A stretch of DNA of 64,000 nt, taken from NCBI RefSeq assembly GCF_049366555.1, contig NZ_JBMMGT010000013.1, positions 1-64,000 of the forward strand, read 5' to 3'. Shown here piece by piece: positions 1-8,294 of this stretch. The notes beneath the pieces were generated by a model that did no database searches, was not told the DNA's origin, and saw only the letters and a program-made list of their open reading frames with translations. Source of the DNA: Avibacterium volantium_A. GTDB lineage: Bacteria; Pseudomonadota; Gammaproteobacteria; Enterobacterales; Pasteurellaceae. Each line of letters begins with the position of its first letter. Position 1 is the stretch's first letter. The position numbers and the translations under genes were made by a program.

Positions 1-51
1 AAGTCTAATAGCTCTTTTAGAAGAAAATACGACTTGAAGCTCAGTTTTATC

Positions 52-81
52 TTGCATTCATAGCATTTTTTATAGTAGAAT
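52..81 (+). promoter_or_regulatory. Putative spc operon promoter
   Basis: A -35-like TTGCAT at 52-57 and a -10-like TAGAAT at 76-81 are separated by 18 bases, in the gap before rplN. In enteric bacteria the spc operon promoter lies in the same place, between rpsQ and rplN. Assignment is by position and motif match only. Confidence 0.5.
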
Positions 82-88
82 TCTTTTC

Positions 89-121
89 CTATCCTATAAG
101 GATAGATTCGTCCCGAAAGGG
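89..121 (+). promoter_or_regulatory. Leader hairpins upstream of rplN
   Basis: A perfect 7-bp inverted repeat (CTATCCT/AGGATAG, 89-105) is followed by a short CCC-GAAA-GGG stem-loop at 112-121. Both would lie in the 5' untranslated RNA of the spc operon. Function is unknown; they could stabilise the leader or affect translation of rplN. Confidence 0.35.
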
Positions 122-148
122 TGTTATTAATTTTAGCGGAGTACTAAG

Positions 149-520
149 ATGATCCAAGAACAGACTATGCTGGACGTTGCTGATAACTCAGGCGCTCGCA
201 GTGTAATGTGTATCAAGGTTCTAGGTGGATCGCACCGTCGTTACGCTGCTATTGGTGATATCATCAAAATTACTGTGAAAGAAGCAATTCCACGCGGTAA
301 AGTTAAAAAAGGTGATGTATTAAAAGCAGTTGTTGTGCGCACCAAGAAGGGTGTTCGTCGCCCAGATGGATCAGTCATTCGCTTCGATGGTAATGCTTGT
401 GTAATTTTAAACAATAACACAGAGCAACCAATCGGTACTCGTATTTTTGGACCTGTGACTCGTGAACTTCGTTCTGAGAAGTTTATGAAGATCATTTCTT
501 TGGCACCAGAAGTACTATAA
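149..520 (+). CDS. rplN: 50S ribosomal protein L14
   Basis: Encodes the 123-residue uL14 protein of the large subunit, which binds 23S rRNA near the L19 site and helps form an intersubunit bridge. The full-length bacterial sequence is visible from MIQEQTMLDVADNSGARSV to the C-terminal FMKIISLAPEVL. The ATG is preceded by a GGAG ribosome-binding site. It is the first gene of the spc operon in the enteric order L14-L24-L5-S14-S8-L6-L18-S5-L30-L15-SecY-L36; rplX starts 10 bases downstream. Identification is secure. Confidence 0.98.
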   Translation: MIQEQTMLDVADNSGARSVMCIKVLGGSHRRYAAIGDIIKITVKEAIPRGKVKKGDVLKAVVVRTKKGVRRPDGSVIRFDGNACVILNNNTEQPIGTRIFGPVTRELRSEKFMKIISLAPEVL

Positions 521-530
521 GGAGTAAGAA

Positions 531-842
531 ATGGCTGCAAAAATTCGTCAAAATGATGAAGTGATTGTTCTTGCTGGTAAAAGCAAAGGCAAACGTGGTA
601 AGGTAACTAAAGTGTTACCAAACGGTAAAGTTGTTGTTGAAGGTATCAACATTATCACTAAACACGAAAAACCAGTTCCTGCATTAGGAAAAGAAGGTGG
701 TTTAGTGAAAAAAGAAGCACCAATTGATGCGTCAAATGTTGCAATTTTTAACCCGAAAACAAACAAAGCTGACCGTGTAGGTTTTAGATTTGAAGACGGT
801 AAAAAAGTACGTTTCTTTAAATCTAACAATGAAATTATTTAA
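531..842 (+). CDS. rplX: 50S ribosomal protein L24
   Basis: uL24, 103 residues, an early assembly protein that binds the 5' domain of 23S rRNA. The KOW motif is visible near the N terminus (residues about 6-35, DEVIVLAGKSKGKRGKVTKV). The GGAG site lies just upstream of the ATG, and the gene sits between rplN and rplE as in other Gammaproteobacteria. In E. coli, ribosomal protein S8 represses the operon by binding mRNA near the rplX-rplE junction; a 20-base junction exists here but I did not establish that structure. Confidence 0.97.
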   Translation: MAAKIRQNDEVIVLAGKSKGKRGKVTKVLPNGKVVVEGINIITKHEKPVPALGKEGGLVKKEAPIDASNVAIFNPKTNKADRVGFRFEDGKKVRFFKSNNEII

Positions 843-862
843 TCAAAAACTGGAGTAATGCG

Positions 863-1402
863 ATGGCGAAACTGCATGATTACTACAGAGATCAAGTAGT
901 TAATGAATTAAAAGAGAAATTCAACTACTCGTCTGTCATGCAAGTCCCACGAATCGAAAAGATTACCCTGAATATGGGTGTGGGTGAAGCATTGACCGAT
1001 AAGAAATTGCTAGATAACGCAGTTGCGGATTTAGCAGCGATTACTGGTCAAAAACCTTTAATTACTAAAGCGCGCAAATCTGTTGCAGGCTTTAAAATCC
1101 GTCAGGGATATCCAATCGGTTGTAAAGTAACACTACGCGGTGAGCGTATGTGGGAGTTCTTTGAACGTTTAATTACAATTGCTGTTCCACGTATTCGTGA
1201 CTTCCGCGGTTTAAGCGCAAAATCATTTGATGGTCGTGGTAACTACAGTATGGGTGTGCGTGAGCAAATTATCTTCCCAGAAATCGACTACGATAAAGTA
1301 GATCGCGTTCGTGGCTTAGATATCACTATCACAACGACTGCTAACAGCGATGAAGAAGGTCAAGCACTATTGGCTGCCTTTAATTTCCCATTCCGTAAAT
1401 AA
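863..1402 (+). CDS. rplE: 50S ribosomal protein L5
   Basis: uL5, 179 residues, the usual bacterial length. It binds 5S rRNA and forms part of the central protuberance. Characteristic segments are visible: the N-terminal helix MAKLHDYYRDQVVNEL, the conserved NMGVGEA strand and the C-terminal DITITTTANSDEEGQALL. A GGAG ribosome-binding site precedes the ATG. It lies 20 bases after rplX and 12 bases before rpsN inside the spc operon. Confidence 0.98.
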   Translation: MAKLHDYYRDQVVNELKEKFNYSSVMQVPRIEKITLNMGVGEALTDKKLLDNAVADLAAITGQKPLITKARKSVAGFKIRQGYPIGCKVTLRGERMWEFFERLITIAVPRIRDFRGLSAKSFDGRGNYSMGVREQIIFPEIDYDKVDRVRGLDITITTTANSDEEGQALLAAFNFPFRK

Positions 1403-1414
1403 GGCAGGTTACAA

Positions 1415-1720
1415 ATGGCTAAACAATCAATGAAAGCACGCGATGTAAAACGCGTAAAACTCGCTGAGAAATTCTATGCAAAACGTATGGAATTGAAAAA
1501 AATCATCTCTGATGTAAATGCGTCAGACGAAGATCGTTGGGCAGCCGTGTTAAAGTTACAATCTTTACCACGTGATTCAAGTCCTAGCCGCCAACGTAAC
1601 CGTTGCAACCAAACTGGCCGTCCACACGGTTTCTTACGTAAGTTTGGATTAAGCCGTATTAAGGTTCGTGAAGCAGCAATGCGTGGCGAAATTCCTGGCC
1701 TTAAAAAAGCTAGTTGGTAA
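1415..1720 (+). CDS. rpsN: 30S ribosomal protein S14 (zinc-independent form)
   Basis: uS14, 101 residues, a 3' major domain protein of the small-subunit head. It is the longer, zinc-independent (C-) form: it has the internal NASDEDRWAAVLKLQ region and lacks the paired CxxC motifs of the short zinc-binding form. The C terminus GEIPGLKKASW is the classic ending. Start is ATG after AGGTTACAA. It is part of the spc operon, 12 bases after rplE. Confidence 0.98.
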   Translation: MAKQSMKARDVKRVKLAEKFYAKRMELKKIISDVNASDEDRWAAVLKLQSLPRDSSPSRQRNRCNQTGRPHGFLRKFGLSRIKVREAAMRGEIPGLKKASW

Positions 1721-1756
1721 TTTACTACTTTATTTTGGAATCGGAGTAAAAGCACA

Positions 1757-2149
1757 ATGAGTATGCAAGATCCAATCGCAGATATGTTGACCCGTATTCG
1801 TAATGGTCAAGCTGCGAATAAAATTGTGATCAATATGCCTTCATCCAAGCTAAAAGTGGCAATTGCCAATGTATTAGCTGCAGAAGGTTATATTGAAAAC
1901 GTTAAAGTTTTAGAAGGCGCTAAGCCTGAATTGGAAATTACTTTAAAATATTTCCAAGGGAAACCAGTTGTAGAGAGCATTCAACGCGTAAGCCGTCCTG
2001 GTCTTCGTATTTATAAACGTAAAGACGAATTACCAAAAGTTATGGGTGGTTTGGGTGTGGCTGTAATTTCTACATCTAAAGGTGTAATGACTGATCGTGC
2101 AGCTCGCCAAGCGGGTTTGGGCGGTGAAGTTATTTGTTATGTAGCTTAA
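1757..2149 (+). CDS. rpsH: 30S ribosomal protein S8
   Basis: uS8, 130 residues, a primary 16S rRNA binding protein of the central domain. In E. coli it is also the translational repressor of the spc operon. Visible hallmarks are the N-terminal MSMQDPIADMLTRIRNGQ and the C-terminal ISTSKGVMTDRAARQAGLGG RNA-binding region. A GGAG site lies upstream of the ATG. The 36-base gap after rpsN is slightly larger than the neighbouring gaps in the operon. Confidence 0.98.
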   Translation: MSMQDPIADMLTRIRNGQAANKIVINMPSSKLKVAIANVLAAEGYIENVKVLEGAKPELEITLKYFQGKPVVESIQRVSRPGLRIYKRKDELPKVMGGLGVAVISTSKGVMTDRAARQAGLGGEVICYVA

Positions 2150-2167
2150 TAGAGAGGTAGGAAGAAA

Positions 2168-2701
2168 ATGTCTCGTGTTGCAAAAGCACCTGTTAGTATT
2201 CCTGCCGGCGTTGAGGTAAAACTTGACGGACAGCTACTAACAGTTAAAGGTAAAAATGGCGAGTTATCTCGCACTATTCATAACTCAGTTGAAGTTAAAC
2301 AAGATAATAATGAATTAACTTTTGCTCCTCGTGCAGGGGTAGTTGGTGCTGACGCACAAGCGGGTACAGCGCGTGCATTAGTTAATGCAATGGTTATCGG
2401 TGTTACTGAAGGCTTCACTAAGAAGTTACAATTGGTGGGTGTTGGTTATAGAGCACAGATGAAAGGCAACGTAGTTGCATTAAGTTTAGGTTTTTCACAC
2501 CCTGTTGAGCATACATTACCTGCAGGTGTAACTGCTGAATGTCCATCACAAACAGAAATCGTTCTGAAAAGTGCTGACAAACAATTAATCGGTCAAGTTG
2601 CAGCAGATATTCGTGCTTATCGCCGTCCTGAACCTTACAAGGGTAAAGGTGTACGTTATGCTGATGAAGTTGTACGTACAAAAGAGGCTAAGAAGAAATA
2701 A
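2168..2701 (+). CDS. rplF: 50S ribosomal protein L6
   Basis: uL6, 177 residues, with the two repeated alpha/beta RNA-binding domains typical of the family. It contacts 23S rRNA helix 97 near the factor-binding stalk. The signature RRPEPYKGKGVRYADEVV is present near the C terminus. An AGGTAGGAAG region precedes the ATG. It sits between rpsH and rplR as expected for the spc operon. Confidence 0.98.
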   Translation: MSRVAKAPVSIPAGVEVKLDGQLLTVKGKNGELSRTIHNSVEVKQDNNELTFAPRAGVVGADAQAGTARALVNAMVIGVTEGFTKKLQLVGVGYRAQMKGNVVALSLGFSHPVEHTLPAGVTAECPSQTEIVLKSADKQLIGQVAADIRAYRRPEPYKGKGVRYADEVVRTKEAKKK

Positions 2702-2714
2702 TTAAGGTAACACT

Positions 2715-3068
2715 ATGGATAAGAAATCAGCTCGTATCCGTCGTGCAGCTCGTGCTCGTCATATGATGCGTGAACAAGGTGCAACTCGTTTGGTTGTTCA
2801 CCGTACTCCTCGTCATATTTATGCACAAGTGATTGCACCAAACGGTTCAGAAGTGCTTGCTGCTGCTTCTACAGTTGAAAAAGCAATTAGTGAGCAAGTG
2901 AAATATACCGGTAATAAAGATGCTGCTGCAGTAGTTGGTAAAATTATTGCAGAAAGAGCATTAGCAAAAGGCGTTAAAGACGTTGCTTTTGACCGTTCCG
3001 GTTTTAAATATCATGGTCGTGTCCAATCTTTAGCGGACGCTGCCCGTGAAGCTGGTCTACAGTTCTAA
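2715..3068 (+). CDS. rplR: 50S ribosomal protein L18
   Basis: uL18, 117 residues, binds 5S rRNA together with L5. The basic N-terminal tail (MDKKSARIRRAARARHMM) and the C-terminal DRSGFKYHGRVQSLADAARE motif are typical. It lies 13 bases after rplF, in the spc operon, with an AAGG site before the start. Confidence 0.98.
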   Translation: MDKKSARIRRAARARHMMREQGATRLVVHRTPRHIYAQVIAPNGSEVLAAASTVEKAISEQVKYTGNKDAAAVVGKIIAERALAKGVKDVAFDRSGFKYHGRVQSLADAAREAGLQF

Positions 3069-3083
3069 TAGAGGTAATTTTAG

Positions 3084-3584
3084 ATGGCAAACATCGAAAA
3101 ACAAGCTGGTGAACTGCAAGAGAAGCTAATCGCGGTAAACCGTGTATCAAAAACAGTTAAAGGTGGTCGTATCATGAGCTTTACTGCATTGACAGTAGTT
3201 GGCGATGGTAATGGTCGTATTGGTTTTGGTTATGGTAAAGCGCGCGAAGTTCCGGCAGCGATCCAAAAAGCGATGGAGAAAGCTCGTCGCAATATGATTA
3301 CTGTGGCTTTGAATGAAGGCACTTTACAACACCCCATTAAAGGTACTCACACAGGTTCTCGTGTGTTTATGCAACCTGCGAGTGAGGGTACTGGTATTAT
3401 TGCAGGCGGTGCAATGCGTGCAGTATTAGAAGTTGCTGGTATTCGTAACGTTCTTTCTAAAGCATACGGTTCAACTAACCCAATTAACGTTGTTCGTGCA
3501 ACAATTGATGCACTAGCAAATATGAAATCACCAGAAATGGTTGCTGCTAAACGTGGCAAAACCGTTGATGAAATTTTGGGGTAA
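3084..3584 (+). CDS. rpsE: 30S ribosomal protein S5
   Basis: uS5, 166 residues, contributes to decoding accuracy and mRNA helicase activity at the entry channel. The double-stranded-RNA-binding-like N-terminal domain and the S5 signature GDGNGRIGFGYGKAREVPAA are visible, followed by the C-terminal ribosomal S5 domain 2 fold. The start is ATG after an AGAGGTAATTTTAG region. Spacing to rplR is 15 bases. Confidence 0.98.
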   Translation: MANIEKQAGELQEKLIAVNRVSKTVKGGRIMSFTALTVVGDGNGRIGFGYGKAREVPAAIQKAMEKARRNMITVALNEGTLQHPIKGTHTGSRVFMQPASEGTGIIAGGAMRAVLEVAGIRNVLSKAYGSTNPINVVRATIDALANMKSPEMVAAKRGKTVDEILG

Positions 3585-3590
3585 TGGACA

Positions 3591-3770
3591 ATGGCTAAAA
3601 CTATTAAAGTAACTCAAGTTCGTAGTTCTATCGCTCGTTTACCGAAGCATAAAGCTACCTTGCGTGGATTAGGTCTTCGCCGTATGCACCATACTGTTGA
3701 GTTAATCGATACTCCTGCAGTACGTGGGATGATTAACCAAGTTTCATATATGGTTAAAGTGGAGGAATAA
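3591..3770 (+). CDS. rpmD: 50S ribosomal protein L30
   Basis: uL30, 59 residues, read directly from the DNA: it begins MAKTIKVTQVRSSIARLPKH and ends VSYMVKVEE. Length and sequence match the short bacterial L30. It lies 6 bases after rpsE and 4 bases before rplO, exactly the position expected in the spc operon. The gene is easily missed because it is short. Confidence 0.97.
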   Translation: MAKTIKVTQVRSSIARLPKHKATLRGLGLRRMHHTVELIDTPAVRGMINQVSYMVKVEE

Positions 3771-3774
3771 GAGA

Positions 3775-4209
3775 ATGCGTTTAAATACTCTATCTCCGGC
3801 TGAAGGTGCTAAACATAGTGCAAAACGCTTAGGTCGTGGTATTGGTTCTGGCTTAGGTAAAACAGGTGGTCGTGGTCATAAAGGTCAAAAATCTCGTACT
3901 GGTGGCGGTGTTCGTCGCGGGTTCGAAGGTGGTCAAATGCCTTTATATCGTCGTTTACCGAAATTCGGTTTTACCTCAATGAAATCAGCGGTAACTGCGG
4001 AAGTTCGTTTGAATGATTTAGCAAAAGTTGAAGGTAATGTTGTAACATTAGATACCTTAAAAGCGGCTAATGTATTAACTAAAGATATTCAATTTGCAAA
4101 AGTTATTCTTTCAGGCGAAGTAAAAGGCGCTGTAACTGTTCGTGGTTTACGCGTAACTAAAGGCGCTAAAGCAGCAATTGAAGCAGCTGGCGGTTCTGTT
4201 GAGGAATAA
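3775..4209 (+). CDS. rplO: 50S ribosomal protein L15
   Basis: uL15, 144 residues, a late-assembly large-subunit protein. The glycine- and arginine-rich N-terminal extension (KRLGRGIGSGLGKTGGRGHKG) and the C-terminal GLRVTKGAKAAIEAAGGSVEE motif are present. A GGAGGAATAAGAG region gives a strong ribosome-binding site overlapping the rpmD end. It is followed 7 bases later by secY. Confidence 0.98.
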   Translation: MRLNTLSPAEGAKHSAKRLGRGIGSGLGKTGGRGHKGQKSRTGGGVRRGFEGGQMPLYRRLPKFGFTSMKSAVTAEVRLNDLAKVEGNVVTLDTLKAANVLTKDIQFAKVILSGEVKGAVTVRGLRVTKGAKAAIEAAGGSVEE

Positions 4210-4216
4210 TTAATAA

Positions 4217-5542
4217 ATGGCTAAACAACCAGGTTATCAAAGTAGAAGTACTCAAAGCGGTACAAGTGAACTGAAAAGTCGATTGTTATTTGTGCTCGGT
4301 GCACTTATTGTTTTCCGTATTGGTTCTTTCATTCCGGTTCCTGGTATTGATGCGGCTGTTTTGGCTCAATTACTTGAGCAGCAAAAAGGCACCATTATTG
4401 ATATGTTTAATATGTTCTCTGGTGGTGCTTTGAGCCGAGCCTCAGTATTTGCGTTGGGTATTATGCCGTATATTTCGGCATCAATTATTATTCAGCTACT
4501 GACAACGGTTCATCCTGCTTTAGTAGAATTAAAGAAAGAAGGTGAAGCCGGTCGTCGAAAAATTAGTAAATATACTCGCTATTCGACGCTAGTTCTTGCA
4601 ACGATTCAGGCAATTGGTATTTCTACTGGATTACCTAATATGTTGCCAGGATTGGTGCCTAATTTAGGATTTGGTTTTTACTTTACTGCTGTGATTAGTT
4701 TAGTTACAGGTACAATGTTCTTAATGTGGCTAGGTGAGCAGATCACCGAGCGAGGCATTGGGAATGGTATTTCTTTAATTATTTTTGCAGGTATTGTTGC
4801 TGGTTTACCATCAGCAATTGGCGCAACAATTGAGCAAGCGCGTCAAGGGCAAATGCACTTGTTAGTTCTGTTGCTCATCGTAGTTATTGTTTTTGCTGTA
4901 ACTTATTTTGTTGTTTTCGTTGAGAGAGGACAGCGTAGAATTAAAGTTGAATATGCAAAACGTCAACAAGGTCGTCAAATTCTTGGCGGTCATACCACTC
5001 ACTTACCTCTTAAAGTAAATATGGCTGGTGTAATTCCTGCTATCTTTGCTTCAAGTATTATTTTGTTTCCGGCCACTATTACATCTTGGTTTGGACAAGG
5101 GGCAAGTTTAGATTGGTTAACTGACTTATCAATGCTATTGCATCCAGGTCAGCCTTTATATTTGATTGTTTATGCAGTAGCTATTATCTTCTTTAGTTTC
5201 TTCTATACGGCGATGCAGTACAATCCGCGTGATACAGCAGAAAACTTGAAGAAATCTGGTGCATTTATTCCCGGAATTAGACCAGGTGAACAAACATCAC
5301 GTTATATTGATAAGATTATGACCCGTTTGACTTTAATTGGTGGTCTATATATTACGTTCGTGTGTTTAGTTCCTTATATTATGACGTCAGCTTGGAATGT
5401 TCAATTCGATTTCGGTGGTACATCTTTGCTGATTGTTGTAGTGGTAATTATGGATTTCATCGTTCAGGTTCAAAGTCATTTAATGTCAACAAAATATGAA
5501 TCTGCGTTGAAAAAAGCAAACCTTAAAGGTTTTGGGCAGTAA
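4217..5542 (+). CDS. secY: Protein translocase channel subunit SecY
   Basis: Encodes the 441-residue channel subunit of the inner-membrane SecYEG translocase, which exports unfolded preproteins with SecA and inserts membrane proteins. About ten hydrophobic membrane segments are visible. The first is LLFVLGALIVFRIGSFIPVP, and the plug region GGALSRASVFALGIMPYISA follows. The cytosolic loop KRQQGRQILGGHTTHLPLKVN and the C-terminal tail MSTKYESALKKANLKGFGQ are well conserved. Its place at the end of the spc operon links translocase to ribosome synthesis. Confidence 0.98.
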   Translation: MAKQPGYQSRSTQSGTSELKSRLLFVLGALIVFRIGSFIPVPGIDAAVLAQLLEQQKGTIIDMFNMFSGGALSRASVFALGIMPYISASIIIQLLTTVHPALVELKKEGEAGRRKISKYTRYSTLVLATIQAIGISTGLPNMLPGLVPNLGFGFYFTAVISLVTGTMFLMWLGEQITERGIGNGISLIIFAGIVAGLPSAIGATIEQARQGQMHLLVLLLIVVIVFAVTYFVVFVERGQRRIKVEYAKRQQGRQILGGHTTHLPLKVNMAGVIPAIFASSIILFPATITSWFGQGASLDWLTDLSMLLHPGQPLYLIVYAVAIIFFSFFYTAMQYNPRDTAENLKKSGAFIPGIRPGEQTSRYIDKIMTRLTLIGGLYITFVCLVPYIMTSAWNVQFDFGGTSLLIVVVVIMDFIVQVQSHLMSTKYESALKKANLKGFGQ

Positions 5543-5568
5543 TGCTCATATAGTAAAAGGGATAAGCA

Positions 5569-5682
5569 ATGAAAGTTCGTGCTTCCGTAAAGAAATTATG
5601 TCGTAACTGTAAAATTGTTAAACGTGAAGGTGTTGTTCGTGTATTATGTAGCGACCCTAAACATAAACAACGTCAAGGTTAA
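5569..5682 (+). CDS. rpmJ: 50S ribosomal protein L36 (zinc form)
   Basis: bL36, 37 residues, read directly: it begins MKVRASVKKLCRNCKIVKR. It retains the zinc-ribbon ligands Cys11, Cys14, Cys27 and His32, so it is the zinc-containing form. It is one residue shorter than the E. coli protein in the segment after Cys27. It lies 26 bases after secY, preceded by AAGGGATAAGCA, and is the last gene of the spc operon. Confidence 0.96.
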   Translation: MKVRASVKKLCRNCKIVKREGVVRVLCSDPKHKQRQG

Positions 5683-5694
5683 TTCATATTTTTC

Positions 5695-5723
5695 TTGCAA
5701 AGAACCAGCTGGGCATATATAAT
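5695..5723 (+). promoter_or_regulatory. Putative alpha operon promoter
   Basis: TTGCAA (5695-5700) and a consensus TATAAT (5718-5723) are separated by exactly 17 bases in the rpmJ-rpsM gap. This is a near-ideal sigma-70 promoter and would drive rpsM-rpsK-rpsD-rpoA-rplQ independently of the spc transcript. The -10 box lies within a partial inverted repeat (AGCTGGGCAT/ATGCTCAGCT). Confidence 0.65.
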
Positions 5724-5742
5724 GCTCAGCTCATTTATGTCC

Positions 5743-5822
5743 TTGACATACTGTTTGAGTATCCTGAAAACGGGCTTTTCAAGATCAGTATGTCAAATTA
5801 GTTAAAATAATAGGAGTGCATA
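5743..5822 (+). promoter_or_regulatory. Structured alpha operon leader (probable S4 target)
   Basis: A perfect 11-bp inverted repeat, TTGACATACTG (5743-5753) and CAGTATGTCAA (5786-5796), encloses a second short stem (TGAAAA/TTTTCA). The structured RNA ends just before the GTG start of rpsM. In E. coli the alpha operon leader folds into a pseudoknot bound by ribosomal protein S4, which represses translation. Position fits that element; the fold and S4 binding are inferred. Confidence 0.55.
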
Positions 5823-6179
5823 GTGGCCCGTATTGCAGGCATTAACATTCCTGATCAAAAACATACTGTAATTGCATTAACATCAATTTACGGTATCGGC
5901 AAAACTAGAGCAAAAGCTATTTGTGCTGCAACAGGAATTGCTGAAGACGTTAAGATCAGAGAATTGTCTGAAGAGCAGATTGATAAACTGCGTGACGAAG
6001 TTGGTAAATTTACCGTTGAAGGTGACTTACGTCGTGAAGTAACACTTAACATTAAACGCCTATTAGATTTAGGTTGTTATCGTGGTTTACGTCATCGTCG
6101 TAGCTTACCGGTGCGTGGTCAACGTACTAAAACTAATGCGCGTACCCGTAAGGGTCCACGTAAGCCGATCAAGAAATAA
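5823..6179 (+). CDS. rpsM: 30S ribosomal protein S13
   Basis: uS13, 118 residues, lies in the head of the small subunit and contacts the P-site tRNA through its basic C-terminal tail (RTKTNARTRKGPRKPIKK). The start codon is GTG, preceded by AGGAG with a 5-base gap. The N terminus ARIAGINIPDQKHTVIALTS fixes this start. It is the first gene of the alpha operon, behind a structured leader. Confidence 0.98.
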   Translation: MARIAGINIPDQKHTVIALTSIYGIGKTRAKAICAATGIAEDVKIRELSEEQIDKLRDEVGKFTVEGDLRREVTLNIKRLLDLGCYRGLRHRRSLPVRGQRTKTNARTRKGPRKPIKK

Positions 6180-6194
6180 GTCGGGGTAAATTAA

Positions 6195-6584
6195 ATGGCA
6201 AAAACACCAGTTCGTGCACGTAAACGTGTAAAAAAACAAGTAGTAGATGGCGTTGCTCACATTCACGCATCTTTCAATAATACAATCGTTACTATTACTG
6301 ACCGTCAAGGTAATGCTCTAGCATGGGCTACTGCTGGTGGTTCAGGTTTCCGTGGTTCTCGTAAATCAACACCGTTTGCTGCACAGGTTGCAGCAGAGCG
6401 TTGTGCGGAAATGGTCAAAGAATTTGGCTTAAAGAACTTGGAAGTTATGGTAAAAGGACCGGGTCCTGGTCGTGAATCGACAATCCGTGCATTAAATGCA
6501 GCGGGTTTCCGCATCACAAACATCACTGATGTTACCCCGATTCCACATAACGGTTGTCGTCCACCGAAAAAACGTCGTGTATAA
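6195..6584 (+). CDS. rpsK: 30S ribosomal protein S11
   Basis: uS11, 129 residues, sits in the small-subunit platform next to the E site. Typical segments include HIHASFNNTIVTITDRQGN and the C-terminal TDVTPIPHNGCRPPKKRRV. It lies 15 bases after rpsM with a GGGG-type ribosome-binding site. Second gene of the alpha operon. Confidence 0.98.
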   Translation: MAKTPVRARKRVKKQVVDGVAHIHASFNNTIVTITDRQGNALAWATAGGSGFRGSRKSTPFAAQVAAERCAEMVKEFGLKNLEVMVKGPGPGRESTIRALNAAGFRITNITDVTPIPHNGCRPPKKRRV

Positions 6585-6612
6585 GACGTATTAGGATAGT
6601 TGGAGAAAGAAA

Positions 6613-7233
6613 ATGGCAAGATATTTGGGTCCAAAACTCAAGCTAAGCCGTCGTGAAGGTACTGACTTATTCCTTAAGTCAGGAGTACGCGCGATTGATT
6701 CAAAATGTAAAATTGATACAGCGCCAGGTCAACATGGTGCTCGTAAACCTCGTTTGTCAGACTATGGTAGTCAGTTACGTGAGAAACAAAAAGTTCGTCG
6801 TATCTATGGTATTTTAGAGCGTCAATTCCGTAACTACTACAAAGAGGCAAACCGTCTAAAAGGTAATACTGGTGAAAATTTATTAGTATTACTAGAAGGT
6901 CGATTGGATAACGTTGTTTATCGCATGGGCTTTGCTGCAACTCGTGCAGAAGCTCGCCAATTAGTGAGCCATAAAGCAGTTGTTGTTAATGGTCGTGTGG
7001 TTAACATTCCATCTTTCCAAGTGTCAGTAAATGATGTTGTAGCTATTCGTGAAAAATCTAAGAAACAAGCTCGTATTAAAGCATCATTAGAATTAGCAGA
7101 GCAAAGAGAAAAACCAACTTGGTTAGAAATTGATGCTGCTAAAATGGAAGGTGTGTTCAAACGTGTTCCTGAACGTTCTGATTTATCAGCAGACATTAAC
7201 GAACATCTGATCGTAGAGCTTTACTCTAAATAA
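6613..7233 (+). CDS. rpsD: 30S ribosomal protein S4
   Basis: uS4, 206 residues, a primary 16S rRNA assembly protein. In E. coli it is the translational repressor of this operon. The N-terminal MARYLGPKLKLSRREGTDLF and the S4 RNA-binding domain (RLDNVVYRMGFAATRAEARQ, residues about 97-116) are clear. A GGAG site precedes the ATG. Its place within the operon it would regulate supports the leader annotation upstream of rpsM. Confidence 0.98.
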   Translation: MARYLGPKLKLSRREGTDLFLKSGVRAIDSKCKIDTAPGQHGARKPRLSDYGSQLREKQKVRRIYGILERQFRNYYKEANRLKGNTGENLLVLLEGRLDNVVYRMGFAATRAEARQLVSHKAVVVNGRVVNIPSFQVSVNDVVAIREKSKKQARIKASLELAEQREKPTWLEIDAAKMEGVFKRVPERSDLSADINEHLIVELYSK

Positions 7234-7265
7234 TAGTTAAAGCTTCGTAGCAAAGAGAGGATAAA

Positions 7266-8255
7266 ATGCAGGGTTCTGTTACAGAATTTTTAAAACCACA
7301 TTTAGTTGATATTGAGCAAATTAGCTCTACTCACGCTAAAGTGATCTTAGAACCGTTAGAGCGTGGTTTCGGCCATACTCTAGGTAATGCATTACGCCGA
7401 ATTCTTCTATCTTCAATGCCAGGTTGTGCTGTAACTGAAGTGGAAATTGATGGGGTATTGCATGAGTATAGTAGCAAAGAAGGTGTTCAAGAAGATATTC
7501 TTGAAGTGCTTCTAAACTTAAAAGGCCTAGCGGTTAAAGTACAGAATAAAGATAATGTATTTCTGACACTAAGCAAATCTGGAATTGGCCCTGTTGTTGC
7601 AGCAGACATCACCCATGATGGAGATGTTGAAATTGTGAATCCTGAACATGTTATTTGCCATCTTACCGATGAAAATGCATCAATCAATATGCGTATTCGT
7701 GTACAACGTGGTAGAGGATATGTTCCTGCTTCTGCTCGAGTTCATTCTCAAGATGAAGAACGTCCTATTGGTCGTTTATTAGTAGATGCTTGTTATAGCC
7801 CGGTTCAACGTATCGCTTACAATGTTGAAGCAACGCGTGTAGAACAGCGTACTGACTTAGATAAGTTAGTTATTGAGCTAGAAACAAATGGCACTATTGA
7901 TCCGGAAGAAGCGATTCGCCGTGCAGCAACAATTTTAGCAGAGCAACTTGATGCATTCGTTGATTTGCGAGATGTTCGTCAGCCTGAAGTCAAGGAAGAA
8001 AAACCGGAATTTGATCCGATTCTTTTACGTCCTGTTGATGACTTAGAGTTGACAGTTCGTTCTGCTAACTGTTTGAAAGCAGAAACAATTCACTATATCG
8101 GTGATTTAGTACAACGTACAGAAGTTGAGTTATTAAAAACACCTAACCTTGGTAAGAAATCACTTACTGAAATTAAGGATGTGCTGGCTTCTCGTGGCTT
8201 ATCACTTGGTATGCGCCTTGAAAATTGGCCACCAGCAAGTATTGCTGAAGATTAG
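7266..8255 (+). CDS. rpoA: RNA polymerase alpha subunit
   Basis: Encodes the 329-residue alpha subunit, which dimerises to nucleate RNA polymerase assembly. The N-terminal dimerisation domain includes LERGFGHTLGNALRRILLSS, which contacts beta. A flexible linker near residue 240 leads to the C-terminal domain (about 250-329), which binds UP elements and activators; RSANCLKAETIHYIGDLVQR and the helix-hairpin-helix region TPNLGKKSLTEIKDVL are visible. Length equals that of E. coli. It lies 32 bases after rpsD, with an AGAGGATAAA site. Confidence 0.98.
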   Translation: MQGSVTEFLKPHLVDIEQISSTHAKVILEPLERGFGHTLGNALRRILLSSMPGCAVTEVEIDGVLHEYSSKEGVQEDILEVLLNLKGLAVKVQNKDNVFLTLSKSGIGPVVAADITHDGDVEIVNPEHVICHLTDENASINMRIRVQRGRGYVPASARVHSQDEERPIGRLLVDACYSPVQRIAYNVEATRVEQRTDLDKLVIELETNGTIDPEEAIRRAATILAEQLDAFVDLRDVRQPEVKEEKPEFDPILLRPVDDLELTVRSANCLKAETIHYIGDLVQRTEVELLKTPNLGKKSLTEIKDVLASRGLSLGMRLENWPPASIAED

Positions 8256-8294
8256 TGGTCATTAGGTTAAGATTTTTCTGAGAAGGATAAGATC

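Noticed and set aside
6305..6634. Minus-strand open frame within rpsK
   Set aside because: It is a shadow of the S11 coding sequence with no independent support.
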